DNA from: Halocafeteria seosinensis
Lineage: Eukaryota > Sar > Bigyra > Bicosoecida
Reading direction: 5' to 3'
Length of the DNA stretch: 53,740 bases
Assembly: GCA_001687465.1 (NCBI GenBank)
Contig: LVLI01000393.1
Span: 1-53,740 of the forward strand
The notes beneath the pieces were generated by a model. That model saw nothing but the letters and a program-made list of their open reading frames with translations, made no database searches and was not told the origin of the DNA. This document shows positions 10,648 through 23,416 of the stretch, piece after piece. A program made the position numbers and the translations under genes. Each line of letters opens with the position of its first letter. Positions within the stretch are counted from its first letter, which is position 1.

Positions 10648-12122
10648 TCATTGGTTGTACATTTTCAATTTTTTGTCGGAACCACCTGACACTAATTTAC
10701 ATACTCCCTGAGCATCTTTGGCATCGGTAGCAACGTTCCAGTCAATGCACAGTCCCTTCCCTTCGTGTGCATCAATTTCGTAAATAGGTTTCACAGCTCG
10801 CGTGTCCCAGACGCAAATTCGGCCATTGTAATCCAGAGACGCAAAAGTATAATCAGTATCCCGAGACCAGGCTACAGAACTAACCCAGCTAGTGTGAGAG
10901 CTGCGTGTCTCATACGTGCTATCAGACTGTTCACTGCCAGAGCGCAGGTCCCATAAACGGATTGCTTTATCAGGATGGCCTGTCACGAGAGTGGTTCCAA
11001 AATTCGACGATGCTACACTAGTTATCACCTTATTGCAATGCAGAGTACGAATACATCGAGGGTTATCGGTCGTTTCCCACACCTTCAAGGAGTGATCCCA
11101 GCTAGCGCTAACTAATGCTCCCCCTTCTCCCCAACAGAAACCAGAGACACTGTTCTTATGTGCGTCTGAGATGACGTTGGTTGGTTCGATATCCGAATTG
11201 TGGCTCCTATTGGCGGAATCTTGTCCAAGACGCCGAGATTTGCGGCTCGAGGCGTCCCAATCTATTACCTCAGCGAGATTCCACAAATAAATCGCACCGT
11301 CCCAGGTGCCCGAGCATAGCCGTTCCCTGTCTTGAGTGACTAACACACTCGATACACTGCTATCGTGTTCTAGATTTAATTCACTGTTGGTCAAAGTTTC
11401 TTTCTCTATGTCGAAAATGCTTCGGTTGACTCTGCCGTTCTTTGAACCAGTAAAAACAATAAAACTACCTGCAGGAGAGCCAGGACAATTCGCTAGAGGG
11501 CATATCCATTCCATTCCTAATCCGATGTTACGGCTTACCTTCTTGGGCTACAGAGCACAAGCAAGTGATTGCCTCGTCATGCACTCTGAGGTTATGAAGC
11601 ATGCCCGCTTCCCTGTTCAGGGTCGTGCTATATACCCTCAGCGATCCGTCGTAACAACCGGCAAACGCATAGCTGCGAGGTAAGACGATCCATGGTCTGT
11701 GGGAGTTCAGCTTCAATAGACTGGATGCAAACACTTACTCGCCTACAGCAGAGACGCAGCTAACCCAGTCAGGAAGAGTTTCTTCTTTTTCTTCTCGAAT
11801 TTGTGTTTGTTCCGGGGTATAGTCTATTTGCAACACTTCCTCCTGAATATACCGACACCATACCATTCAGTCACAATAGGCTCCGCGGAGAGGCCAAAAC
11901 CCTTACCTTTGATATTCCATGCTTCTTACAAAATTCGTTTAATGATGACTGTAAAAAGTGGCCTCGGACAAAGAAACTGAACCTCTGGTGAGCGTTGGCT
12001 TCCAATAGGTGGTTGATCACATCGTTCAGTCCGGAGGGATTCAACGCCGTCGGAATCGAGAAAGGAGACTCCATCACGCGATATTCTGCGTGCTCTGTCC
12101 GAAAACGGACACGAATCTGCAT
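10648..12122 (-). CDS. WDR12: Ribosome biogenesis protein WDR12/Ytm1
   Basis: Four exons (12122-11907, 11842-11739, 11696-11539, 11468-10648) join in frame to 432 residues, close to the family length (about 420-460). The N-terminus (RVRFRTEHAEYRV, PFSIPTALNPSGLNDVINHL) is the NLE ubiquitin-like domain typical of Ytm1/WDR12. It is followed by the LPDWVSCVSAV linker and WD40 repeats, for example LVSASWDHSLKVWE, LVTGHPDKAIRLWDLR, ICVWDTRAVKPIYEIDAHEG and the last KLVSGGSDKKLKMYNQ. In the nucleolus, WDR12 joins Erb1/BOP1 and Nop7/PES1 in the PeBoW complex, needed for ITS2 processing of the 60S subunit. The second intron is only 42 nt. The gene is divergent from the UDP-GlcNAc pyrophosphorylase gene. 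Confidence 0.92.
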
Positions 12123-12556
12123 TCGAAATTACACGTCTTGCTAGCAAAAATTGCATTGGCAACCATTTATCGCCTATCGCAGCCACAAACCTGGTCGTCC
12201 AAGGAGGTTTCCGTCTCATTGTTTTCTCCCGACATTATAGCTGCTAGGGCACTCGCACCAGTCCAATGCCGCTCCAAGCAAGATGATTAAAAAGTTCGTC
12301 CAACGCATTCAACACTGTATTATGAAATGTGACTGTATAATACTCCTCTTATAAGCACGTTGAAGATTGGCGATACTGACACAAAGGGCTACTTCACAAA
12401 CTGTCTCCATGGCCGAGAGGCCGGAGTATCCTGTTGGCTTTGCTCGGTGTTTGTTGACGACATACGCTCGCGTTCTAATTGGAGGAGCACGAAGTGCTCC
12501 AGTCAAAAGGAAGAAAAGAAAGCAGTGTGTTCTACGACGGCGAACGTTGTTCGAAA
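12123..12556. other. Divergent promoter region, WDR12 / UAP1
   Basis: A 434-bp head-to-head gap. No coding exon, RNA gene or defined element seen; it must contain the promoters of both housekeeping genes. Confidence 0.5.
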
Positions 12557-14394
12557 ATGGCGTCGCTAGGTGAGTGGAATGTGTGGCATGTGCAGTTATC
12601 CGGATGTTCTGCAAGGACCATGTGTGAAACACTGCTTGCAGTTCCTCAAAGCCTCCGCGAGCATTATGAAAAACATGGACAAGGTCATGTGTTTCGTTTC
12701 ATAGACGAAGGCAAGGTAAGCACCTCAGAAACTGTTTTTGCGGGACGTCCCGGAAGAATGGAAGGACGATACGAATGCAGGTCCCTGATGGCAAGGCTGT
12801 GCTACAATTTGTAGAACAGCTTAAGGGTTTTGATGTAGAGTGGATTAACAAGCTTTTCCACGATACTGTAAAAGGACAAGGGTCTTCTCCAGGTAAGCCG
12901 GGGAAGAGCGGCGGGTCCGGTTTGGATACTACTCACAGTACAGCTGCAATGCACAGAGACGGCATCTTTCGAGCCCTTGGAAGAAATATTCAAGTTGTCT
13001 GACTGCGACCCAGATGAAAAAACAAAATATTATAAGTCTGGCCTCACCTCTATTGCAAACGGGGAAGTTGCCGCGATCACACTCTCTGGAGGTCAGGGTA
13101 CTCGTCTTGGATTTGATAAGCCCAAGGGAGAGTACAACATCGGGCTCCCGCTACAGAAGACGCTGTTTAAGATACAATGCCAAAAGATACTCAGATTGAA
13201 ACAAATAGTTGGTAAGTTGTAATTCTGGGGGTGCTTTGTAGTGTTATGTTAAACCGAAGCTCGCATTGCGCAGCCGATGAGCAACAAATACCGGCTGACC
13301 AGGTGCGGATGCCGTGGTACATCATGACTTCTCCTGCAACGGATCAAGACGTGAGAGACTTCTTTGAGGCCAACGATTACCTTGAATTTCCGCGAGAGGA
13401 CGTCTTCTTTTTCCAACAAGGCACTCTGCCATGCCTTGATACTGAAGGCAACTTTATTTTGGAGAACAGCAGCAAGGTTGCCGAGAGCCCCGACGGAAAT
13501 GGAGGAATTTACAGAGCTTTACATACCAGTGGAGCCATTAAAGATATGGAAAGGCGGGGAGTCAAGTTTATCAACGCGTTTGCGGTCGATAACCCCTTGA
13601 TTCGTCCTAACGATCCTATATTTGTTGGGCACACCAAAGAGACGAACGCGGAGATTGGTGCCAAAGTAGCTAAAAAGGAGGACCCAGAAGAAAAAGTGGG
13701 AGTGTTGTGCAAGAGTAACGGCAAGTACTCGGTCGTTGAGTATAGTGAAATGGATACTGCTACAAAAACTGCCAGAGACACCTCGGGAGATCTGCGTTTT
13801 AACGCAGGCAATTTGTGTATTCACCTGTATACATGGGACTTCTTGGCCACAAAATGCCACCCGGACAATTTGCCCACTATGTACCATGCAGCGAATAAAA
13901 AAATCCCCTATGCAGATCCGCGAACGGGGCATACAGTACCAAAAGATAAACTGACAAGTAATACGGGTATAAAGTTGGAGACGTTCATCTTTGATGTGTT
14001 CCCTGAAGCGAGCAATGTTGCCGCGATAGAAGTATCCAGGGAGCTGGAATTTGCTCCTATCAAAAATGCCCCAGGAACTAACTCCGACTCTCCGGATACA
14101 GCTCGCAAGCAGTATTCCGATATGTGCCGTAATTGGCTCAAAGCTGTTGGTGCTACTGTTTCGGGCCCCGATGATGCGGCTGTCGAGATTTCACCTCTTG
14201 TTTCATACTGGGGGGAAAATTTAGAGCAGTTGTCGGGATTGCGTCTTGAAGCTCCCCTGGCCATCATCTCTCGCAACGAAACCCTTCCTCGTGACTTTGA
14301 GCAAACAGAATCTGAATACCAGCCTGCGGATCCTGAGTCCTCCTCTAGCATTATGCATACCTTTGTGGACAATGTCAACATCTACCGCGTGTAG
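12557..14394 (+). CDS. UAP1: UDP-N-acetylhexosamine pyrophosphorylase
   Basis: Five exons (12557-12569, 12642-12715, 12781-12892, 12957-13211, 13274-14394) give 524 residues, matching the family (human UAP1 has 522). The first exon is only 13 nt (MASL plus one base). The nucleotide-binding motif LSGGQGTRLGFDKPKGEYNI is intact and contains the conserved GGxGTRLG uridine-binding loop. Further family landmarks are MPWYIMTSPATDQ, FFFQQGTLPCL, SPDGNGGIYRAL and INAFAVDNPLIRPNDPIFVG. The enzyme makes UDP-GlcNAc (or UDP-GalNAc) from UTP and the hexosamine-1-phosphate, feeding N-glycosylation, GPI anchors and chitin-like polymers. It acts in the cytosol. All motifs seen are intact. Confidence 0.95.
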
Positions 14395-14840
14395 GAACTA
14401 CTCCCATTGGTTGGTAGCTGATGGAGACAAAGAAACAATAAACTTTTGCTTGGAGTTCTTCTTGCTCCGAATTACATACAGGGGAAGAAACTTGGTATCT
14501 CTAATTTCAATTCTTGACTTCTTGTGTGACACATCCTTGAAGTTGGGTTCCAGACTTCTGGGAAGAAGTTCAGGTCAATCTAGTTTCTCTCTTTGCTTGG
14601 ATTGTGACCAGACTGCGTCTGACGAATGCCAGCTGCTCGTGCATAATTGGAGCTCTCATTCCAGACGACCGTCTTTCTCGTACTGACGTAGTGAATTTGC
14701 CCCAACTCACTCAGAAAGGAATCGTGTATGAGCGCCTGCCCCATTGGGAAGAAAGTTTACACCTTAACCGTGTCTGTATATACATAGTCACTCCACAGGA
14801 GTGTATATTGAATCAAGCACAAGTTAAGACACACTCCAAG
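14395..14840. other. Spacer between UAP1 and CAND1
   Basis: A 446-bp gap between two plus-strand genes. An AATAAA sits just after the UAP1 stop at about 14436 and could be its polyadenylation signal. A frame open into CAND1 exists from about 14604 but lacks family similarity upstream of the chosen start. Confidence 0.5.
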
Positions 14841-17800
14841 ATGTCTCGCCGTGAAATCCCCATTGATGAATCGATAGAAAAAGTGAGAAAGGAATCCTGG
14901 GTTTACTGCTTTGAGCAGAGTATCCATTTCGACTTCGTTTGCCATGTTTGTGCTTTTTTGTATGCAGTGTCGCCACTTCGACAAGGATATCCGGATCATT
15001 GCTCTGTCGGACTTGTATAACACTCTAGAGAGCGGCAAGTCCTTGGACCCTCAGACTGCGCAGAGGTAAGATATGCATGGAAAGTTCTTACGGGCTTCTC
15101 ACCCAGTATGATTGCATGAATCGCTACGCAGAATATGTGACCTCATTTTGGACCGGCTTGAAAAAGATACATCCAATGACGTTCAAGCAGGGGCCGTGAA
15201 GTGGTACGTGTATCGCTCCTTCGTTGAGCTCCGCTGGATAGAGGCCAATGCCGATGTGGATCTTTCGAGGCGCAGCCTGTCGATTTTGATGCACAAGGCC
15301 CAAACACAGCAGGTTAAGAATATCTGCAATAGCTTAAGCAAGTATCTGAAAGACGATAAGAAAAAGGAACTTCATGATATTTACAGCATCGGCTTAAGGA
15401 CGACAATTGTGGAGGTGCCACAGAGTTCTGGTCGTTTCGTCGTTGAAGAGCTCCTGGAACCAGCATTGGCTGGTATTGAATCTGACGATGTAGAGCAACG
15501 AACTTCCTGGATGGAGTTGTTGAAAGAGCTCATAAATCGTTTCGGAGAAGACGTGGGGGATTCAATGGACCAAATTCTGGGTAACACCCTGTCCCGTCTA
15601 GATGATGAACATCTGCCTGTTCGCAAACGCGCGTCCGGCGCTCTTGGGGTGCTCAGCATTCATCTTAGTGATGAGCAATTCAACAAGTCCGTGAATCGAA
15701 TCCTTGAAGAGATTGAAACAGCTCGGAATGGGAAGAAAAGCCAAGATGGTAGGCTACAGACGTTTGTTCAGACCATTTCCACGATTGCGCGACATGCTGG
15801 TTTCAGATTAGCTCCGCTGCTCCCGCAAATCGTCCCCAAGCTACTTGCAGTCATTGGTAATCCTTTGGAAATGGACGAGGAACAAGTTGATCATGACTTA
15901 ATTGACAATTGCGTCCGGACATTGGAGGCTCTTGTTTTGAAGTGTGCGAATAGTATCGGGCCTCATCTTGAGAGTATCCTGGCAGAGTGCAAGTCTTTAG
16001 TTAGGTATGACCCTAACTTTGCATACTCGATGGATGACGAGGAGGAAGAGGAGTCCGATGAAGACGAAGATATGGACGGTGAACAATCCGACATTGAGGA
16101 GGAGCTCGTCGACGAGGACGATGATGATTCGAGCTGGAAGATACGGCGATCTGCAGTACAACTTATCGCAGTGTCAGTTTCTTGCCGACCGGATCTCCTT
16201 GACGGAATAGTAAGCTTCTGTCTAGATACCCTCATTAAGGGCGTATACGAACGGGAAGAAACTGTTCGCACCGAAATCTATTCGTGTTTGAAGGATATTT
16301 TTGAGCAATGTATTCGCATAGTAGGGAAAGATAAAGGCCATACCCCTGCGGTTGTTTTGGACAAGGCAGGATCCATTCCAGGGATTGACTCTGATGCCAC
16401 ACATGGGGCAGAATCAACAGATCATGTTAGTTTCCTGCAAGCGGAAAGTACTGGAACCATTGCCGCAGACGCAATATCTGTCGAAACCAAAGAAAAGATA
16501 TGCAGCGCTGTAGGAACTCAGTCTTCGGCTATCTTGGACAAGTTGGTCAAAGCCTTCCGGAAATTCAAAACTTCTCAAAAGTCTATGGAGGGCATACTCC
16601 AAACTCTCCGAAAACAAATCATTTTCAAAGGGTTGAGCGACACAAACAGTGTTAAGTCCATTCTTGACGTCTGTCACGTGGCTTGCCACCATTCTGCATC
16701 CCCGCTTGTGGTAAACGGGATATGCTTGCTGATTGCCCTGTTTGAACACTCCGACCAGGAGTGTGTACGAATCATTTTGAGTGGCACGTGCCGTCTCGCT
16801 GTAGAAAAGACAAACTCCGATTGGTACAAGGTTGTCTCTTATGCTTTCGCCCTGCTCAATAGAATTATTTTGACCAGTACAGAGTCTTCCGAAGTAGGAC
16901 TCGCAGCACAGAAAGTTGAGCAATTGCTGGAAGATAAGAGCAAGATACAAGACATTGATATATTGGTAAAGCAATCACTCACTAGCTGTGCGACGTTGCT
17001 CTGTTGGAAGTATGGGGAGCATTATCCAAAGTTAACAAACCGTGTGTTCGTTCACCTGACGACTGCCTTGAATAGCGAGGTCATGCGTCTTTCTGCCCTA
17101 AAATGCCTCAACCTCGTCTGTTGCGCCTCTTGGAACATTGATTTTGGAGACTACGTCGATGAGAATAACCAAGATGCTTTGTCTACCATCGTCAGTATTA
17201 CTTGCCAACTATTGAAACAGCGCTCCTGGCAGCTCCGAAAACAGAGTCTGAGTGTGCTAGAGAATGTCTTGACGCAGCACCATGGGAAGATTTCTTCGGA
17301 TCTACTAGGGACAATATGCGAAGACTCGGCCTACATGCTGGAGGAGCAGGACACAACACTGACCGGACATGCTCTAGACTTGTACACCAGCATGATGCAG
17401 TCTCACCCGGAAGGAAGCGCCAGCAAGTTTAGTTCAATTTTTGGGCTTGCCCTGTATATTCCAGAGCATTCGACAGTCCAAAACGTGACAATGAAGTCGC
17501 TTGTGGCGTTCTTTTCAACCTATGCGAATTTGTTTGTTCAGCAAGCAAATACTGAGTTGGATAAAGGATTGGAGCACATCTTCCAGAGAGTTCGAGACGA
17601 ATATATCCCACACTATAGGTGGCCGTTGGCTGCTCGATGCGTCGCGGCTATTATCTCTAAAAGTCAAGCGAAGGCTTCAGTAGCAGAGCAGTGCGTGACA
17701 CTAGTGACTAAGGGGGATGACTCTTCTTCAGCAGTATGCTTTAACATGCTTGTTTTAGGGGAACTTGCTCGAGATGTGGAAGAGCACGAGCTGGACACCA

Positions 17801-19029
17801 TAGCCCAACCAATCTGGAAACGGCTTGAGGACGAGGACAACAAAATACGAGAGTCAGCTGCCATGGCTCTGGGGGCTATATGTCACGTCTTTGAGTCTCA
17901 GCACAATAAAATGCTTACAAGCCTGGGTAATGCAAGCACGAAGACGCAATATTCGTATTTGCTGTGTCTGAAAGAGACTCTTAGTAGGTTTCTTCATGAT
18001 GAAACCGCAGTTCCGGCTTTTCTCGAGTCCCATGTGTCGGATCTTGCCAGGAAACTGAGAGAGTTGTGCACTAAGAGCAGCGAAGGACATCGTGCTGCAA
18101 TGACTGATTGTCTCGGCTATTTAACGTCCATATTCCCCTCCAAGGTGTTTGCAGAACTTGCCGATATGGTTAATAGTGGCTCAGCCGCCTTGCAAACAGT
18201 GGCACTAACTTCTCTTAAGAACAGTTTAAACTACCAGTCCATCACACAGTCCGACGCATCGGTTTTGCGCCCTTTCCTTTGGGCAATGACCGCTGAGAGC
18301 GGCTCTGTCCAACAAGCCGCCTTGGAGCTCCTGAATTCGCTACTGCACTTTGCCTTGGACAAGGTGAAACCATGGCTAGTGGGGGAGGCACATCAGTGTG
18401 GACAAAAGCGGAGCTCTCCCAATGAACAAAGCGGGATTCTCCCTCATGTGTACGATTCCTGTTACATTAAAGGTCACCTCATTAGGAAGGTGAATCTAGG
18501 CCCATTCACCCACAAGATCGATGACGGGTTAAACATTCGGAAAGCTGGTGCTGCTGTTCTTGTGACACTGGCCAAGAAAGTACCTCAGTACTTGGGAGAG
18601 GACGCGGTAAAATGCGTCGTGGAATTATTGAAGGATGAAGAGTCCGTTCGAGTATACGGCTACCATGCCCTGTCAAGTATGGCAACATGCGCGGCAATTC
18701 ACGGTAAGTACGAGGACTTAACGAAAGGATGCAAAAAAGATGACTGTGCTTTTTGATGAATTATCTCTGCAGGTGTGTTGTTGAGTCATTTACGACCAAT
18801 TGTGGAATCTCTCAACCAGAACTTTGAAGAGTATACAAAAAACAACAACCAATCTGATACACCGCGTGCAGCCATTCGCGCAGTGTATAACTTAAGTTGT
18901 TATTGTCCACAAGTCAACAACGATGTCGGCTTCAAGACTTTACTTTCTGATAGGCTGGAAAGAGTACCGGTATACAAAGAAATGTTCGATGCAATTCGGT
19001 CGGAATTCAGGGGACAGGAAGATCACTAA
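14841..19029 (+). CDS. CAND1: Cullin-associated NEDD8-dissociated protein 1 (CAND1)
   Basis: Four exons (14841-14882, 14968-15065, 15132-18703, 18773-19029) give 1322 residues; animal CAND1 has about 1230. The start peptide SIEKCRHFDKDIRIIALSDL matches the family N-terminus (LLEKMxSxDKDFRxMAxxDL). HEAT repeats run throughout. The acidic stretch DDEEEEESDEDEDMDGEQSD followed by SSWKIRRSAVQ is the family's characteristic acidic insert before a WKVRR segment. The TIP120-like C-terminal domain (HLIRKVNLGPFTHKIDDGLN, IRKAG) is intact. CAND1 binds un-neddylated cullin-RBX1 and drives exchange of SCF substrate receptors. Introns are 85, 66 and 69 nt. A 185-bp fragment of exon 3 (16573-16757) has been copied to 29454-29638. 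The gene is tail-to-tail with the minus-strand LTD/LRR gene, 22 bp apart. Confidence 0.95.
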
Positions 19030-19051
19030 GTTACTCCGTATGGTAATAGTT

Positions 19052-22000
19052 CTATAGAGGAGGAACGAAGAACTCTGTATTAAGATCTGTTTGATCTGTG
19101 TTTAAACGCTCCAACAGTGTCAGGTTCCGAATCCAGTCTACGCTTCCCGTAAAGCGATTTGAAGATAGGTTTAGCACTCGAAGTCTTGTTAGCTGCCCTA
19201 ACTGGGAAGGCAGGGTTCCATGTAGTAGATTGTTGCTCAGGTCGAGCAATTTCAACTTTCTTAGACTCACACCGATGGAGGATGGAATCGTTCCAGCCAA
19301 CCCATTCTGGGCTAAGTCAATACCGACAATATTTCCGAAAACGTCGCATGTAACTCCGAACCACTGATCCACGCATGGGTCAGTGAGATCTATTTGATTC
19401 CACTTGACTCGCCATCTTGTTCCGGCTGTGGCTTCGTACAAATCTATCAGCGCCCGTACTTGCGTTGAATTGGCACTACCACCTCTCGATGGCTTCTTGA
19501 AAAATAGATGATGGACTGTTTTAGTACAATTCCCGAATAACTCACAGTGCCTGCTGTAGTTGGAGACAGCACTCAAGTTCATTTTGAAAGTCGGAGCAGA
19601 GACGTTCTCAAAAACCAGCTTTCCGTGAACTCTGCCTTCTGGTAACTGACTCTCGCATTTCCTATCCTTCGCTCCACTGCATGCTCGCAACTCGCGTTCA
19701 CTGTTTCCGCAAACTGTTGGGCACCGATTTATTACAACCAGGCCCGTCTTAATCCCCCGAACTTCCACACTAGGGGCTCCGACTGCAATAATGTTGTTTC
19801 CCAAAACGAGCGACGTACCATCTTCATCATCTGCTTCAGCGTCGACCCGCCGCAACTGGCCAGAATATTCCCAGTCGTCTCTTAGTTTACGCTGCTTGAA
19901 TTCGTGAACGTTGAATGAACCATATTGGGAACCTGAATTCGTTTCTTGGTTTACCAAAATTGTTTCATCGAATAACCGCACTAGGTTTCCTGTATTGTCT
20001 CCTGGCGTAGAGAACGGCAGCTCTAGTCTATTGAAACGTGTTGTCTTAATGGCTGGGACATCAAGGTCTAATAGGTACCAAGCTCCGTGACCATTAGTGT
20101 CGGGTGACCCCACTAGTAATGTCGAGTCGTCCAAAGCCGTTGAAAATCCAAATTTAGAAGGAATCTGAAAGCTTTCGGGTTGAATGTACGGGAAAAATGT
20201 AGATTTCCATCTGCCGCCGACAAGCTTGTATGAGAAAACTGCTCCACGATTGTCCCATAATGGGGCAGATATTGTGAGCCACTTTTGGCTAACGGCTACA
20301 CTGTGTCCAAAGCTTGAGAGTCCAGATGATGACTGATTGCCTTCTGTGTGCGGGCTGAACGTCTCTACAAGCTCCCATGTGTTTCGCTTGTTATTATACC
20401 GGAAGATTGTTGCTGAACCTTCTTGCTCGACTTGACTGGAAGGCAGACCGACGACCAACCATTCCCTAAACAATGCCATGGAAGATGCATTAAATGTTAA
20501 ACTACTCTCTTCCAAACCAGAAATAGTCTGTACAATCTGCCATGAATGACGTACACTTTTCTTTTGGTACATATAAATATTAGACGAACTATTTGTGTCA
20601 CACTTCACTGCCAAATGCTTCCCGCTCAACACCACGGCAGATCCAAAATCACAGGCACATGCTAATGGTTCTGGAGCATCGATTCGTTGGACTTGTTCCC
20701 ATCCTCTCGGATCAACATATCTTGGAACCTTGCTGAAGATAAAGACCGACCCGGTATCATTCTCGTATCTGCAACTTGCTCCCACGACGAGTTGCGAGGA
20801 AGTTAAGTCCTCTGGATCGACAGCAAGGGATTCGCCGAAGCGTTGTGCCGAAGATATGCTATTTGGGAATAATTCAACACCGCAAGTCTCAGAAGAAAAT
20901 GATACTTCAGTTGGGGAGTGGTTGCATCTGGGAGTGCTTTTTAGTTCCGCGGTAATCGAATGAAATTCCTTTCCTGACAATCCCTCGTCCGCGATGTACC
21001 ATAAGCGATCTAAATGGATCACCATTGGAGCAGCAAAAGGTAGCCTATCATGAAAACTTTCGAAATCGGCCACAACAAGTTCCAGAACCGTTTTCCCATC
21101 GAATCTCCATAGTCCACTTCCACTGATCCCTTCTGCAATGAACCAAAGATTATTGCGATATACGCGCAATGACGACGGGTCAATGAAAGCCGACTGCTTA
21201 AATTCTAGTACTTGTGGAACCAACGTTGATACAGCGCCCAATATGTCTTCGAGGTATAAGTACTGCAGATTTGCCTCCGTGCAAGCGCTTCGAAAAAATA
21301 ACTTGTCCTGGAACCTGGTAAAGAGAGATAGGCTGCATTGCGGCTCAGTAATACACATAAGATCCGCATCCGATGGAACAAAACGGCAAAGTTTCTCTTG
21401 ATTTGACCCCACCGGCAACGTAAAGAAGAGCTTTCCCTCGTAAACGAACCACAGTATCCCTGCATGTTCCGTAGCAGGAAACTCGGTGCCAGGAATAGCG
21501 GATATCTGAAACGTTTCGGTGTTCAACTGATAGACCATACGCTCTGTGCTGTTTGTTTCATGCATTGCGGTGAAAACTACGCTTTCCGCAGGTGAATGCG
21601 TAAAACAAAAAAGGGAGGTAGGATCCTGAAGAACGGCCCCTTCTACGGGTATTTTTCTGTCAATATCTTCGACAAATTTGGGTGTTCCAAGGATGCCAGT
21701 TAACTTCCATGGTCGGAATGCCACAAGCTCTGTACGGCTCTTGTTGGAAGCAATATTCTCTCCTGTAGCACTCCAATACAATGCATCTCCGCATTCTATG
21801 AGATATTCAGGATTTGATCCAGTCCTCCCACTATAGAAATCTACAACAAGCTCTGGATCGTGTGGTACCTGAGCTGCGTTATCTATGTACTTCCATCTCC
21901 ATAACTCCCGCCCGTGAATGGAGTCATCTGCTGAGAAGTATATCCAATCCCGTACGATTTTCAGATCTTTCACTGCACTGCCTTTTCCCGCCACCTTTGA

Positions 22001-22896
22001 CAGCTCCGTTATTCTCGTCCTCTCCCCCTCTGCATCAAATTGCCACAGCTCTTTATCCAAGTCCCCTTCAAATTGAGAGGTGAAGAAGAAGTGCCTGCCA
22101 AATGTCATAAGTTCATCCACACTTGTTGAGTTAGCGCCAGGAGTCAAGTCGTTGTCACGCAGGAAGAAACTTCCAGGTGAGCCAATATCTTCTCCTTCCA
22201 CCGATGCACGAGCTAAGGCAACGCCAATGTTTGAGAAGCCTACAGGAGCACTGCGACGATCCCATTGATAGGATATCCCTGGAATGAGGTCCTCAGTTAG
22301 TTCTAGTGAGTGTATGGGTTCTCCTAAACTGTTTTCCACTGAGATGGAAGCTCCTGCCTTCCTTGGAAGAAGTGGTGTCATGTCTGAAGAAAACGGACGT
22401 AGTCCGTGGACGGGAATCTCCTTGGTCATTCCCCACGCAGCCCTCCACGTATCAACAAATTCAGACCAGCCATTATCCATAAATGTACCTGTAAGTACCA
22501 CCGACTCAGATGGACGAATGATAGCGACCCCTGTGTACAGAAGAAGCATAATTTGGGCAGTTTGGATGTTGCTTAATGGAGTATTCTCACGCACCTGAAA
22601 TGACGAACTGAGTATTTGTTTCACCATTTGTTGCCACTCTTGCGCCTGAGATGTTGTGAGTGGCCAAGCCAAAGTTCGTTATCTCGAGCCAATCTACCCT
22701 CCGAAATGACTTCAGAGAAGAGCCCACCAGTACCTCTGTAATTCTGATATCTGCATCGCGGCAAGGACAGTCAGGCAACGGCGGACGACAAACGGTAGTC
22801 TCAAATAAATAACTCACCTGATGCCTTTATATTCGGAACGGTTTGACATACGAAAAAGAGAGAGATCAACAGAAGCCTCATCTTGTTGTTTCTCAT
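19052..22896 (-). CDS. Secreted lamin-tail / ELW-repeat / FG-GAP / LRR protein
   Basis: Three exons (22896-22818, 22750-22595, 22530-19052) give 1237 residues. Exon 1 encodes a signal peptide (MRLLLISLFFVCQTV). Next comes a lamin-tail-like domain (DIRITEVLVGSS; DWLEITNFG; RPSESVVLTGTF; TWRAAWGM). It is followed by a region with ELWQFDAEGERTRI and GRELWRWKY units, like the ELWxSDGTxxGT repeats of bacterial and algal secreted proteins. Then come FG-GAP/beta-propeller-like repeats (FGSAVVLSGKHLAV; FGHSVAVSQKWLTI; FGFSTALDDSTLLVG). The C-terminus is a plant/stramenopile-type LRR cap (ALIDLYEATAGTRW...DPCVDQWFGVTCD) and about four LRRs (LDLSNNLLHGTLPSQLGQLT). No membrane anchor is seen after the LRRs, so it is probably secreted or cell-wall bound; binding to glycan or protein is inferred. 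Confidence 0.8.
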
Positions 22897-23416
22897 CGCT
22901 GTAGTTATGTGTGGATCTCAACGCATAGGGAGCAGCGATTTTGTGCTCCCGGTTTATGAGACTAGCAAACGATCCATTGAGTACTGTAGAACCTTACATC
23001 TATCATTTGGTTCGCACCAATTCAAGCAATACTGGCCACATCTGAGGACAGCATTTCCATGATCTCTCACGTTCATCTACAAGTGCGCTACTCCTCCCTT
23101 CGTACAGGTTTCCTTCTCTATCGTATAGGTTACTATCAAAGAAAGCATCCAAGCTTCCTTTAAGACAATGCTGGACTGGCATCCATTTTTGATTTCAAAG
23201 TCTGGAGGTAAGCGTTTTAGCGATGTAGCCGTGAGCTGCTAAGAGTCGGTTGTACCAGACTGCAACTTGGGACTGTAACTCGTACGGCACCTGAAATGAA
23301 TGCATTATGGGTGTTTATTTCTAGGACACGGGTTGTGAGATATGGATGTTTGATACCCCTTTGTACTTTATTGTGGTATTTTTCACGGTTTCTACCACTC
23401 TGGCAAAATTAGAAGT
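22897..23416 (-). other. Spacer with open frame continuing past the calpain-like stop
   Basis: This 520-bp gap carries a protein-like minus-strand frame in register with the upstream calpain-like gene. After the TGA at 23419-23417, 20 codons (23416-23357) run to a GTATCA donor-like site. A 66-nt intron-like stretch ends in TTTCAG at 23291. The frame resumes at 23290 (VPYELQSQVAVWYNRLLAAH), meets a TGA at 23197-23195, then stays open for 63 codons to a TGA at 23005-23003 (including FFDSNLYDREGNLYEGRSSA). It may be a decayed C-terminal extension, a readthrough extension or a small pseudogene. An in-frame ATG at 23305 could start a separate 36-codon frame. Confidence 0.35.
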
